Source of the DNA: Pleomorphomonas koreensis DSM 23070
GTDB lineage: Bacteria; Pseudomonadota; Alphaproteobacteria; Rhizobiales; Pleomorphomonadaceae
DNA length: 64,000 bases
Assembly: GCF_000425185.1 (NCBI RefSeq)
Contig: NZ_AULH01000001.1
Location: forward strand, 124,001-188,000
Direction of reading: 5' to 3'
Part shown: positions 49,996 to 59,271 of the stretch, one piece after another
How the letters are laid out: each line of letters starts with the position of its first letter
How positions within the stretch are numbered: the stretch's first letter is position 1
Notes under the pieces: model-generated
Told to the model about the DNA's origin: nothing
Seen by the model: the letters and a program-made list of their open reading frames with translations, nothing else
Databases searched by the model: none
Made by a program: the position numbers and the translations under genes

Positions 49996-50814
49996 TCATT
50001 CCGGCACCGGCGAGGGGCGCGTCAACACGCCCTCGCCGTAGCGGGCCTTGTCGCGGTTGCGGTGCGAGCCGAGGTTCTCGGCTTCGAGATAGCCCCAGAT
50101 CTCCTCGGCCGTCTCGGCGAAGTGCACGAGGTTGATGTCCTCGGGATTGATCATGCCGTAATCGGCCAGCGCCTCGAAGTTGATCACCTTGTGCCAGTAT
50201 TCGGAATCGACCAGCACCACCGGAATGCGCGTGCCTTTGTGCGTCTGGGTCAGCGTCAGCAGCTCGAACAGTTCGTCGAAGGTGCCGAAGCCGCCGGGGA
50301 ACACCACCAGCGCGTTGGCGCGCATGGCGAGGTGCATCTTGCGCATGGCGAAATAGTGGAAGCGGAAGGTGAGCTGCGGCGTGGTGTAGCCGTTGGGCTC
50401 CTGCTCGTGCGGCAGCGTGATGTTGAAGCCGATGGTCGGCGCGCCGGCGTCGCGGGCGCCGCGGTTGGCCGCTTCCATGATGCCGGGGCCGCCGCCGGTG
50501 GCGATGACGTTGTCGAAGAAGCCGTCGGTGCGGTTGACGGCGCCGCCGCGCTCGGAGGCGATGCGGCCGAACTCGCGCGCCGTCGCGTACCAGCGATTGT
50601 GCAGCGGATTACCGTTCTCGTGGACGCGGGCCGAGCCGAACACCACCAGCGTCGAGCGGATGCCCCAGGCCTTCAGCGTCTGCTCGGCCTTGGAATATTC
50701 GAGCAGGAAGCGGACGCCGCGCATCGAATCCGACAGGAGGAAATCGTTGTCGATGGCGGGCAGGAGGAAGGCCCTGGAGGTCTTCTGGGCGGTGTTGTCG
50801 GCGATATCGGTCAT
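49996..50814 (-). CDS. LOG-family protein (TIGR00730-type Rossmann fold)
   Basis: 272 residues from the ATG at 50814 (MTDIADNTAQK). The nucleotide-binding block VIATGGGPGIMEAANRGARD and the signature VVFPGGFGTFDELFELLTL (about 183-201) are the PGGxGTxxE motif of lysine-decarboxylase-like / cytokinin riboside monophosphate phosphoribohydrolase (LOG) proteins. In bacteria these cleave nucleoside 5'-monophosphates to base and ribose phosphate, so a nucleotide-metabolism role is likely; a hormone role is not implied. Confidence 0.88.
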   Translation of the reverse strand: MTDIADNTAQKTSRAFLLPAIDNDFLLSDSMRGVRFLLEYSKAEQTLKAWGIRSTLVVFGSARVHENGNPLHNRWYATAREFGRIASERGGAVNRTDGFFDNVIATGGGPGIMEAANRGARDAGAPTIGFNITLPHEQEPNGYTTPQLTFRFHYFAMRKMHLAMRANALVVFPGGFGTFDELFELLTLTQTHKGTRIPVVLVDSEYWHKVINFEALADYGMINPEDINLVHFAETAEEIWGYLEAENLGSHRNRDKARYGEGVLTRPSPVPE

Positions 50815-50889
50815 GCGAGGGTTCCAGACTCCGCCATCCAGCCTGAGGCGGCGGGACGGCAAGCATAGCTTTTCCCCTGTTAAGGAACG

Positions 50890-53800
50890 TTGAAGCGTGG
50901 CCGGACTGTGGCAAGGCGGCGACAGACGGCGGCGGCGGAGCCGTCGCCGCCGGCAAGAACGACTATAATCGGCTCCGAATCAGAGCGTTCGTGCCATGGA
51001 ACGGCAGCCTGGACGGACGGGCGGCATCTGGAGCTGAAACTGCACGAGGACCCGACGATCGACGAGGGATGCCGGCCTGGGACGCCGGGCGCTTCCGGCC
51101 GCCCGCTGTGGGACGGTACTCGCCTGCCGGCCGCCCGGCTGCTGGTCGTTGCCGGGGAGGGCGATTGCGACACGCTGGCCCTGGGTCGCCTGCTGCCGGC
51201 GCTCGCCGCCCGCGTGCTGTCGCTGACGCTGGCCGCGCCGGCCGAACAGCTGTCCCGGCTCCTCGCCTTTGCCGCCACCTTCGGCAATCTGCCGCTTGCC
51301 GACCTCGCGGCGCCGCCGCCGCACGATCTCGTGCTGCCGCTCGCCTCGGTGCCGGCCGTGCTCGGCCTCAAGCCCGGAGACGTACCGCCGCCGCTTCCCC
51401 GCCCGGTGGCGCGGGCGCCGGGCGGAGCGATCGGCCTGGCGCTGGCGCCCGACGCGCCGGCGGCCATCGTCGCGACGCTGCGGGCCGCCTTTCCCGGCGT
51501 CCGCCTGCTGGCGCTCGATGACGCGGCGGCCCGGCAGCTTGGCGGGGAGCCGATCGACGCCGATCCGCCGACGCTCACCGGCCTCGACCTCGTCGTCGCC
51601 ACCGACGGCGCCGTGGCGCATGCCGCCGGCAGCCTTGGCGTGCCGCTCTGGCTGCTCGTCGACGCCGCGCCGCACTGGATATGGGGACCGGAGGGCCGCC
51701 TCAGCCGCTGGTATCCCGCTGCCCGCCTGTTCCGCGCCGCCGGCCCCACCTGGCAGGGCGTGGCAGAGGCGCTGGCCGCCGAGGCGGCGGCGCTCGCCGT
51801 GCCGGGCCTTTCCGACGTCGCCGCGCTGCGCCGGCTCGCCGGGGTGGCCGAGGAGGTGGACGGCGCCGCCGCCGCGCTGAGCGCGTTGCCCTTCGCCCTG
51901 CGCCTTGCCGCGCTGCGGCCGGCCGATCCCGACGCCTGGGCCCGGCTCGTCGGCCTGCTGCTCCGCCTGGACGATGCGACCGACGCCGACCACGCGCTCG
52001 CCGCCGGCCTTGCCGCCGGGCCGCGCCACGGGCCGCTGCTGCGCCTCGCCGCCCGCCGCGATCTCGAACGCGGCAATCCCGCCGCCGCGCTCCGCCATGC
52101 CGAGCAGGCGCTCGGCGCCGATCCCGCCTCGGTCGCCGCGCTGGCGACGCGCGCCGCCGCGCTGGCGGCGCTCGGCGAGCCGGCCAAGGCGGAATTCGCG
52201 CTTCGGCAGGCGGTGCAGGCGGCGCCGCGCCGGGCCGACCTGCTGGTGGCCTGGGGCGAGGCGCTGCGCCGGCTGGGCGACGACCGTGCCGCCGGCCGCG
52301 CCTTCGAGCGGGCCGCCGTCGTCGAAGACAGTGCCGACGCCCGCCTCGGCCTCGGCCGTATCGCTCTGGCGGCCGGTGACAGCGATGTCGCGCTGCATTT
52401 CCTGAACAGCGCCGTGGCGCGCGACGACGGCCACGCCGAGGCGGCGATCGACTGCGCCCGTGCCCTGCATGACGCCGGCCGCGTCGCCGAGGCGATCGGC
52501 GTGCTGCGCCGCCTCGTCGCTCGCCGGCCGTCGCCATCCGCCCGCGCCCTGCTCGGCGAACTGCTGCTGGCTTCCGGCGATTTTACGGCCGGCCTTGTCG
52601 AATTCGAGGGCCGGCACGCTGCCGCCCTGCCGGACTTGGCGGATATCGCCGGACGCCCGGTGATGCTGACGGCCGAGGGCGACGCCGGCGTCCTCCTGCG
52701 CTTCCTGCGTTTCGTGCCGCGCCTGAAGGCGGCCGGCGCGACCCACGTCGGGGTCGCTGGTGCCGACGAGCTGGCGCCGCTGCTCGCCGATGTCGCCGGC
52801 CTCGACGGCATGGACGGGCCCTCCGGGGCCCTGCATCTGCCGATCATGAGCCTGCCGGCACTGTTTGGCCTCGGCGCCGGCGACCTCGCGTCCGGCAGCC
52901 GCTGCCTGACGCCCGACCCGGCCGCCGTCACCGACGCCGCATTGTCACTCGCCGGGGTCGACGGCTTCCGCGTCGGCGTGGCGCCCGGCGGCCCCGACCT
53001 CCCACCGCTCTCCGGCATCGTCCTGGTCGATCTCGATGCCGACCTCGCCGCCGTCGCCGCCGCGCTGCCCAACCTCGATGCGGTCGTGGCGCCGGCGACG
53101 AGCCCGGTCGCCGCGCTGGCCGGCGCCGTCGGTCGCCCGGCCTTTGTCCTCGCTCCGGATCGCGACGACTGGCTGTGGCTGGAGAGAGACGGCCGCACGC
53201 CCTGGTTCCCGTCGACCCGCCTGTTCCGCCGCCGACCCGGCGAAACGGACATGGCCGCTCCGTCGCAGCGCCTCGCGGCGGCGCTCGCCGCCTTCGCGGC
53301 CGGCGACCGCGCCGTTCCCTACCGGCCCGATCCCCCGCCGCCCGTCGCACTTGCCGACCAGCCCGACGCCGCCGCGACGCTCGCCCGTGCTGGCCTCGAG
53401 GCGCTCGCCCGCCGCGACGACCACCGCGCCGTCCTGCTGATCGGCGATGCCGTCGCCGCCGGCGCCACCGACCCGGAGCTGCGCCAGCGGCTGGCCGTCG
53501 CCCTTCTCGGCATCGGCGAGCGCGACCGGGCCGGCCAGCTCCTCGCCGCGCTGATTGCCGAGGCACCCACCGCCGAGCGGTTGGCCGAACTGTCCGAGGT
53601 CGAGCGGACCGCCGGCCGTCCCGACGAGGCGCTCGCCCACGCCGAGCGGGCGGCCGAACTACGGCCCGATCTCCCCCGTGCCCACCGTGCCGCCGGGCGG
53701 GCGCTGATCGCGCTCGGCCGGCCGCAAGAGGCGCTGGCCGCCTACGGGCGCGCCGTGGCGCTGGCGCCGGCCGATCCCGAACTTGCCCTGGACGAGGCGG

Positions 53801-54657
53801 AGGCGCTGCTCATCGCCGGCGACTACCGCCGCGGCTTCGCCCGCCGCGAAATCCGCTGGCGGGCCGCCCAGTTCCTGCCGCGCCGCTTCGAGGTGCCGCG
53901 CTGGACCGGCGAGGATATCGCCGGCCGTACGCTGCTCGTCCACGGCGAGCCGGCGCTCGGCGCCGACATCGCCTTCGCCCGCTTCCTGCCGCAGGTGGCG
54001 GCGCGGGGCGCCCGGCTGGTGGTCGAGGTGCGGCCGGCGCTCATCGACCTCTATCGCCGGCTCGATCTCGCCGGCGACGTCACGATCGTCGAGCAGGGCC
54101 GCCGTCTGCCGCCGCACGACCTCGAGGTGCCGCTCCTCAGCCTGCCGCACGTCCTCGGCATCGACCGGGCCGGCCTGCCGCCACCGGCCGCCTTCCGGCC
54201 CGATCCGCTGCGCGTCGACGCCTGGCGCCGGACCTTCGGCGACCGCTTCACGGTCGGCCTCTACTGGCGGAGCGCCGAGGACGCCGCCCTTTACGCGCCG
54301 CTGGCCGACCTCGACGGCGTCAGCCTCGTCGCGCTCGATCGCCGCGCCGGCCGGGCGATGCTCGCCGCGCTGCCGCCGGGCCTCGCCGTCGAATCGCTCG
54401 GCGCCCGGCTCGGCGGTCTCGTCGAAACGGCGGCGGCCATCGCGGCGCTCGACGCGGTGGTGGCGCCGGCCTCGGCCACCGCCCATCTCGCCGCGACGCT
54501 CCTCAGGCCGACCGTGGTGGTCGATCCGCCGGCCGACGACTGGCTCCTGGGCGGGGAGGGCGGCTCGCCCTGGTATCCGGCCGTCCGCCGCCTCCGCCGG
54601 GGCGGCGACCTCGCCGGCCTGCTCGGCGCGCTTGTCCGCGAAAGGTCGGCGCCATGA
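50890..54657 (+). CDS. Giant TPR protein with three degenerate GT9-like glycosyltransferase units
   Basis: 1255 residues if translation starts at the TTG at 50890 (AAGGA only 3 bases upstream); the first 70 or so residues are doubtful and the true start may be further in. Layout: GT9-like unit A about 79-282, TPR repeats about 345-590, unit B about 592-781, a second TPR block about 826-985, unit C about 1013-1237. Each unit ends with a variant of the TPR-GT9 signature W-x-W/L...PWYP-x-x-R-L-x-R (SRWYPAARLFR, TPWFPSTRLFRR, SPWYPAVRRLRR). Units A and C keep an A-H pair where heptosyltransferase-like enzymes have a conserved histidine; B lost it. No signal peptide or membrane helix is evident. 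Possibly a peptide or glycan scaffold, or a glycosyltransferase of flagellin or other protein; function unknown. Confidence 0.7.
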   Translation: MKRGRTVARRRQTAAAEPSPPARTTIIGSESERSCHGTAAWTDGRHLELKLHEDPTIDEGCRPGTPGASGRPLWDGTRLPAARLLVVAGEGDCDTLALGRLLPALAARVLSLTLAAPAEQLSRLLAFAATFGNLPLADLAAPPPHDLVLPLASVPAVLGLKPGDVPPPLPRPVARAPGGAIGLALAPDAPAAIVATLRAAFPGVRLLALDDAAARQLGGEPIDADPPTLTGLDLVVATDGAVAHAAGSLGVPLWLLVDAAPHWIWGPEGRLSRWYPAARLFRAAGPTWQGVAEALAAEAAALAVPGLSDVAALRRLAGVAEEVDGAAAALSALPFALRLAALRPADPDAWARLVGLLLRLDDATDADHALAAGLAAGPRHGPLLRLAARRDLERGNPAAALRHAEQALGADPASVAALATRAAALAALGEPAKAEFALRQAVQAAPRRADLLVAWGEALRRLGDDRAAGRAFERAAVVEDSADARLGLGRIALAAGDSDVALHFLNSAVARDDGHAEAAIDCARALHDAGRVAEAIGVLRRLVARRPSPSARALLGELLLASGDFTAGLVEFEGRHAAALPDLADIAGRPVMLTAEGDAGVLLRFLRFVPRLKAAGATHVGVAGADELAPLLADVAGLDGMDGPSGALHLPIMSLPALFGLGAGDLASGSRCLTPDPAAVTDAALSLAGVDGFRVGVAPGGPDLPPLSGIVLVDLDADLAAVAAALPNLDAVVAPATSPVAALAGAVGRPAFVLAPDRDDWLWLERDGRTPWFPSTRLFRRRPGETDMAAPSQRLAAALAAFAAGDRAVPYRPDPPPPVALADQPDAAATLARAGLEALARRDDHRAVLLIGDAVAAGATDPELRQRLAVALLGIGERDRAGQLLAALIAEAPTAERLAELSEVERTAGRPDEALAHAERAAELRPDLPRAHRAAGRALIALGRPQEALAAYGRAVALAPADPELALDEAEALLIAGDYRRGFARREIRWRAAQFLPRRFEVPRWTGEDIAGRTLLVHGEPALGADIAFARFLPQVAARGARLVVEVRPALIDLYRRLDLAGDVTIVEQGRRLPPHDLEVPLLSLPHVLGIDRAGLPPPAAFRPDPLRVDAWRRTFGDRFTVGLYWRSAEDAALYAPLADLDGVSLVALDRRAGRAMLAALPPGLAVESLGARLGGLVETAAAIAALDAVVAPASATAHLAATLLRPTVVVDPPADDWLLGGEGGSPWYPAVRRLRRGGDLAGLLGALVRERSAP

Positions 54658-56093
54658 GCGAAGCGATGATCGATCAGTTGCTGATCCGCGCCGCCGCCGC
54701 CGAGGCGGCCCACAAGTGGATCGAGGCGGTCGCCCTCTACGAGGTGGCGCTCGCCCGGTCGCCCGATCACGTCGCGGCGATGCTGGGCGCCGCCCAGGCC
54801 TGCCGCGAGGGCGGCGATCACGCCCGCGCCGTCATCTTCCTGGCGCGTGCCGACCGCACCGAGCCGGGCCGCGCCGACGTCGCCCTGGCGCTCGGCGAGG
54901 CGCTGGCCGCCACCTCCCGGCTTACCGAGGCGGCCGCCGCCTTCGAGCGGGCCCGTGCCGCCCGGCCGCTCGATGCCGCCGTCGCCGCCCGCCTCGGCGC
55001 GGCGCGCCTTGCCGCGGGCGACGCCAGCGGCGCCGTCGAGGTGTTCGAGGCGGCGCTGCGGCTCGATCCGGCTGAACCGCGAGCCCGCCGCGACATCGGC
55101 GCGGCGCTCGCCGCCGCCGGCCGGCCGCTCGACGCCATCGCCGCCTTCCGCCGGCTCGGCGATGCCGCCCCGCGTGCCGACCGGGCCGCCGCCCTCTGCG
55201 CTGTCGGCGACATGGCCGGCGGCTTCGCCGAACTCGACGCGCTGGCCGGCGCCGCGCTGCCGCCGTGGGCCGCCCGCCTGCCGGCCTGGGGTGGACGACC
55301 GCTTGACGGCCCGCTGCTCGTCGTAGCCGCCGCCGATCCGCTCGACCTTCTCGCCCTGGCGCCGGCGCTGCCGCTCGCCCGCTCGCTGGTCGCCGAGCTG
55401 GTGCTCTCCGTGCCGAAGCCCTTCGCCCGCCTCGCCGCCTCGCTCGCCGGCGTCGATCGCGTGGTCACCGACGAGACGCCGGCCGCCGCGGCGGTACCGC
55501 TGGCCGGCCTGCCGCACCGGCTCGGCCTGACGGCCGGCAGCTTCGTGCCGCATGGTCCGCTGCTCGTCCCCGAGCCGGCGCTCGCCGACCGCTGGAGCGC
55601 CCGGCTCGGCCTCGGCAAGGGCAAGCCGGTCGTCGGTCTTGCCTGGAGCAACGGGCTCGATCCGGCCGACCTCGCGCCGCTCGCCGGCCTCGACGACCTG
55701 CGCTTCGTCGCCCTCGAACGGCTGCCAGCCTCGACGATTGCCCGCGCGTCGGGGGCGGCGTCCGGCTGGGAGGTGACGGGCACGCCGGTGCGCATCGAGC
55801 ATCCCGGCCCGGATTTCGAGGCTGGTGTCGACGCCCGCGTCGACGGCGCCGCGCTGATCGCCCGGCTCGATGCGGTGATCGCCGTCGATGGCCTGCCGCT
55901 CCGCCTCGCCGGCGCGCTCGGCCGGCCGGGCGTTGCGCTGCTGCCGCCGGTTGCCGGCTGGATATGGGGAATGGATGGGGAGAGGTCGCCCCGCTTTCCG
56001 TCGCTGTCGCTGTTGCGGCGGGCGGCGGAAGGGTCGTTCCGGGCCGTGCTGCCGCGGGCGGTCCGCCTCGTCCGCGACGCCCTCCGCCGCTGA
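54654..56093 (+). CDS. TPR protein with a fourth GT9-like unit
   Basis: 479 residues. TPR-type helical repeats fill about 1-190 (KWIEAVALYEVALARSPDHV, AAAAFERARAARPLDAAVAA, GAVEVFEAALRLDPAEPRAR), followed by a GT9-like unit at about 218-460. Its end, VAGWIWGMDGERSPRFPSLS then LLRR, is a degenerate form of the W-x-W...PWYP-x-x-R-L signature found three times in the preceding protein. The usual DTA-x-x-H region reads VDGLPLRLAG, without histidine. The ATG overlaps the previous stop (ATGA), so the two genes are coupled and probably act together. Function unknown. Confidence 0.75.
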   Translation: MSEAMIDQLLIRAAAAEAAHKWIEAVALYEVALARSPDHVAAMLGAAQACREGGDHARAVIFLARADRTEPGRADVALALGEALAATSRLTEAAAAFERARAARPLDAAVAARLGAARLAAGDASGAVEVFEAALRLDPAEPRARRDIGAALAAAGRPLDAIAAFRRLGDAAPRADRAAALCAVGDMAGGFAELDALAGAALPPWAARLPAWGGRPLDGPLLVVAAADPLDLLALAPALPLARSLVAELVLSVPKPFARLAASLAGVDRVVTDETPAAAAVPLAGLPHRLGLTAGSFVPHGPLLVPEPALADRWSARLGLGKGKPVVGLAWSNGLDPADLAPLAGLDDLRFVALERLPASTIARASGAASGWEVTGTPVRIEHPGPDFEAGVDARVDGAALIARLDAVIAVDGLPLRLAGALGRPGVALLPPVAGWIWGMDGERSPRFPSLSLLRRAAEGSFRAVLPRAVRLVRDALRR

Positions 56094-56176
56094 TCGGACA
56101 GGAAAATCCCACCGGAAAGGACCCGCTTCCGGGAAGCATGTTGCCTTGGCAGCCCGAATGGGCGACAGTATCGGAA

Positions 56177-56210
56177 GGAATTTTTACAATCGGGCCATTC
56201 CGGAGGGAAT
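56177..56210 (+). promoter_or_regulatory. Inverted-repeat cluster before the sulfate transport operon
   Basis: GGAAT (56177-56181), ATTCC (56197-56201) and GGAAT (56206-56210) form two overlapping inverted repeats with spacers of 15 and 4 bases, about 130 bases before sbp. It could be the operator of a CysB-like LysR regulator; this is inference. Confidence 0.25.
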
Positions 56211-56341
56211 CCTATCTCTTGCTAATTGAAGTCGTCCACTTAGGATTTCAGCCTGTCGGGAAGCGCTGCGACGGCCGAGAGGCGACCTAGCTCCCGAGAG
56301 GCGCGATGCCAGGGCATCGCTCGAAGCTGGAGACCGGAAGC

Positions 56342-57364
56342 ATGAGACGCTCGAAACTCCTGGGACTGTTCGCTGCCGCCCTGATCGCCGGGCCGCTCGC
56401 CCTTGCCGCGCCCGCCCAGGCGGTGACGCTGACCAACGTCTCCTACGATCCGACGCGCGAGTTCTACGAGGCCTACAACAAGGCTTTCGCCGCCCACTGG
56501 AAAGCCGAGACCGGCGAGGACATCACTATCCGCGCCTCGCACGGCGGCTCCGGCAAGCAGGCGCGCGCCGTCATCGACGGCCTGCCGGCCGACGTCGTCA
56601 CGCTGGCGCTCGAAAGCGACATCAACGCCATCGTCGAGAGGACCGGCAAGATCCCGGCCGACTGGCGCGGCAAGCTGCCGCACAATTCCGCCCCCTATAC
56701 CTCGACCATCGTCTTCCTGGTCCGCAAGGGCAATCCCAAGGGCATCCACGACTGGGGCGACCTGGTGAAGGACGGCGTCGAGGTGATCACCCCCAACCCC
56801 AAGACCTCGGGCGGCGCCCGCTGGAACTATCTCGCCGCCTGGGCCTGGGCGGCCGGCCAGTACGGCGGCGACGAGGCGAAGATCCGCGACTACATCACCA
56901 CCCTGTTCCGGCACGTGCCGGTGCTCGACACCGGTGCCCGCGGCTCGACGGTCACCTTCGCCCAGCGCGAGCTTGGCGACGTGCTGCTGGCCTGGGAGAA
57001 CGAAGCCTTCCTCGCTCTCGACGAGTTCGGCGCCGACAATTTCGACATCGTCGTGCCGCCGCAGTCGATCCTGGCCGAGCCGCCGGTGGCCGTGGTCGAG
57101 GCGAACGCCAAGGCCAACGGCACCGAAAGGCAAGCGCGCGCCTATCTCGAATACCTCTATTCGGCCGAGGGCCAGACGCTGGCCGCCAGGTACCACTACC
57201 GGCCGTCCGAGCCGAAGCTGGTCGATCCCGAGCTGCTGAAGACCATCCCGGAACTGAAGCTCGTCAGCATCGACGATCCGCTGTTCGGCGGCTGGGCCAA
57301 GGCGCAGCCCTACCACTTCGGCGACGGCGGCGTATTCGACCAGATCTACAAGCCCGCCCAATGA
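56342..57364 (+). CDS. sbp: Sulfate-binding periplasmic protein
   Basis: Substrate-binding component of the sulfate/thiosulfate ABC importer. 340 residues from the ATG at 56342, with a signal peptide ending near LAAPAQA. Family blocks: LTNVSYDPTREFYEAYNKAF, the sulfate-contact segment IRASHGGSGKQARAVIDGLP, VVTLALESDINAI, and VITPNPKTSGGARWNYLAAW. CysP and Sbp are close relatives, so the exact preference for sulfate or thiosulfate cannot be fixed. First gene of the operon with cysT, cysW and cysA. Confidence 0.94.
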   Translation: MRRSKLLGLFAAALIAGPLALAAPAQAVTLTNVSYDPTREFYEAYNKAFAAHWKAETGEDITIRASHGGSGKQARAVIDGLPADVVTLALESDINAIVERTGKIPADWRGKLPHNSAPYTSTIVFLVRKGNPKGIHDWGDLVKDGVEVITPNPKTSGGARWNYLAAWAWAAGQYGGDEAKIRDYITTLFRHVPVLDTGARGSTVTFAQRELGDVLLAWENEAFLALDEFGADNFDIVVPPQSILAEPPVAVVEANAKANGTERQARAYLEYLYSAEGQTLAARYHYRPSEPKLVDPELLKTIPELKLVSIDDPLFGGWAKAQPYHFGDGGVFDQIYKPAQ

Positions 57365-57394
57365 CCGATACTCGATAATGGCAGGGAGGATGCC

Positions 57395-57652
57395 ATGTGG
57401 ATCGCCACCGCGCCGCCGGGCTTCCTCTTTCCGCTGACCGAACGCGACCTCGACGCTGGCCGGCCGGGTGACCCCGACCGGCCGGCGAGCGCCGAAAGAG
57501 AGGCCGATGACCCCGACCGCCCCCTTCGTCAAGCCCAGCGTGCTGCCGGGATTCCGGCTGACGATCGCCTTCACGCTGCTCTACCTGACGCTGATCGTGC
57601 TGTTGCCGATTGGCGCCCTGCTCTTCCGGGCTTCTTCGCTGGGGGTGCATGA
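57395..57652 (+). CDS. Possible small ORF with strong ribosome site ahead of cysT
   Basis: An 85-codon frame starting MWIATAPPGFLFPLTERDLD, 5 bases after AGGGAGG, a far better ribosome site than that of cysT. Only its first 37 codons lie before the cysT start; the rest runs in another frame through cysT. No homology is recognised. It may be a leader peptide for translational coupling, or chance. Confidence 0.2.
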   Translation: MWIATAPPGFLFPLTERDLDAGRPGDPDRPASAEREADDPDRPLRQAQRAAGIPADDRLHAALPDADRAVADWRPALPGFFAGGA

Positions 57653-58349
57653 GATCGTCGCGCTGGCGCTCGACGGTCGCACGCTGGCCGCGTTGCGTCT
57701 TTCGTTCATGACCAGCCTGGCCGCCGCCGCCTTCAACGTGCCCTTCGGCCTGCTGATCGCCTGGGTGCTGGTGCGCTACGACTTTCCCGGCCGCCGCTTC
57801 TTCGACGCCATCATCGACCTGCCCTTCGCCCTGCCGACGGCGGTGGCCGGCATCGCGCTGACCGCGCTCTATGCGCCGAAGGGCTGGATCGGCTCCATCG
57901 CCGCGCTGGCCGGCCTCAAGATCGCCTTCACGCCGGTCGGCGTGTTCCTGGCGCTGGTGTTCGTCGGCCTGCCGTTCATCGTCCGCACGGTGCAGCCGGT
58001 GCTCGGCGAGCTTGATCGCGAACTTGAAGAGGCGGCGGCAACGCTCGGCGCCGGCCGGCTCCGCACCGTCGCCTCGGTGGTGCTGCCGCCGCTCACGCCG
58101 GCCATCCTCACCGGCTTCGCGCTGGCCTTCGCCCGGGCGGTCGGCGAATACGGCTCGGTGATCTTCATCGCCGGCAACATCCCCTATGTCTCGGAGATCG
58201 CCCCGCTGCTGATCGTCATCAAGCTCGAGGAGTTCGACTATGCCGGCGCCACCGCCGTCGCGGCCATCATGCTGGCCATCAGCTTCGCGACGCTCTTGCT
58301 CATCAACCTGATCCAGGCCCGGGCGCGCGCGAGGTACGGCCATGTCTGA
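57507..58349 (+). CDS. cysT: Sulfate ABC transporter permease CysT (CysU)
   Basis: One of two permease subunits of the sulfate importer. 280 residues from the ATG at 57507; six hydrophobic segments; the ABC-coupling EAA loop is [20 protein letters not shown] then [40 protein letters not shown] is typical of CysT. A GTG at 57468 could add 13 residues, and the 12-base sequence TGACCCCGACCG occurs at both sites. It overlaps cysW by 8 bases. Confidence 0.94.
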   Translation: MTPTAPFVKPSVLPGFRLTIAFTLLYLTLIVLLPIGALLFRASSLGVHEIVALALDGRTLAALRLSFMTSLAAAAFNVPFGLLIAWVLVRYDFPGRRFFDAIIDLPFALPTAVAGIALTALYAPKGWIGSIAALAGLKIAFTPVGVFLALVFVGLPFIVRTVQPVLGELDRELEEAAATLGAGRLRTVASVVLPPLTPAILTGFALAFARAVGEYGSVIFIAGNIPYVSEIAPLLIVIKLEEFDYAGATAVAAIMLAISFATLLLINLIQARARARYGHV

Positions 58350-59259
58350 CGGCTCCGCTGCCTTCGCCGTGTCAACGGGCGAGCCCATCGCCAAGGCGGT
58401 CACCGCCCGGCCGCCGGCCCGCCGCCTGCCGACCGAGGAAGCGCCCTGGGTGCGGCGCCTGTTGATCGGCCTCGCCGTCGGCTTCCTCGGCCTGTTCCTG
58501 CTGCTGCCGCTGGTCACCGTGTTCATGGAGGCCTTCCGCAAGGGCGCCGGCGCCTTCCTCGCCGCCTTCGCCGACCCGGCCGCCGTCGACGCGGTTCTCC
58601 TGACGCTCCTGGTCGCCGCCATCGCCGTGCCGGCCAACCTGGTGTTCGGCGTCGCCGCCGCCTGGGCGATCGCCAAGTTCGACTTCCGCGGCAAGGCCTT
58701 CCTGGTGACGCTGATCGACCTGCCGTTCTCGGTGTCGCCGGTGGTGGCCGGCCTCGTCTACGTGCTGCTCTACGCCAGCCACGGCCTGTTCGGCGGCCTG
58801 CTGCAGTCGGCCGGCATCCAGATCATCTTCGCGCTGCCCGGCCTGGTCATGGCGACGATCTTCGTCACCTTCCCGTTCATCGCCCGCGAGCTGATCCCGC
58901 TGATGGAGGAACTCGGCAACGCCGACGAGGAGGCGGCGCTCACCCTCGGCGCCTCCGGCTTCCGCATGTTCTGGACGGTGACGCTGCCCAACGTCAAATG
59001 GGCGCTGCTCTACGGCGTGCTACTCTGCAATGCCCGCGCCATGGGCGAGTTCGGAGCGGTGTCGGTGGTCTCCGGCCACATCCGCGGCTACACCAACACC
59101 ATGCCGCTGCACATCGAGATCCTCTACAACGAATACCAGTTCGTCGCCGCCTTCGCCGTCGCCTCGCTGCTCGCCGCCCTGGCGCTGGTGACGCTCGGCA
59201 TCAAGTCCTGGCTGGAACATCGCTACGCCGGCGACCTCGCCGCCGGCCATCGCCACTGA
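58342..59259 (+). CDS. cysW: Sulfate ABC transporter permease CysW
   Basis: Second permease subunit. 305 residues with about six membrane segments after a 35-residue cytoplasmic N-terminus. The block [20 protein letters not shown] then [13 protein letters not shown], the EAA loop [20 protein letters not shown] and the conserved [20 protein letters not shown] region identify CysW. Overlaps cysT by 8 bases and is followed 12 bases later by cysA. Confidence 0.95.
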   Translation: MSDGSAAFAVSTGEPIAKAVTARPPARRLPTEEAPWVRRLLIGLAVGFLGLFLLLPLVTVFMEAFRKGAGAFLAAFADPAAVDAVLLTLLVAAIAVPANLVFGVAAAWAIAKFDFRGKAFLVTLIDLPFSVSPVVAGLVYVLLYASHGLFGGLLQSAGIQIIFALPGLVMATIFVTFPFIARELIPLMEELGNADEEAALTLGASGFRMFWTVTLPNVKWALLYGVLLCNARAMGEFGAVSVVSGHIRGYTNTMPLHIEILYNEYQFVAAFAVASLLAALALVTLGIKSWLEHRYAGDLAAGHRH

Positions 59260-59271
59260 ACGGAACCCCCG

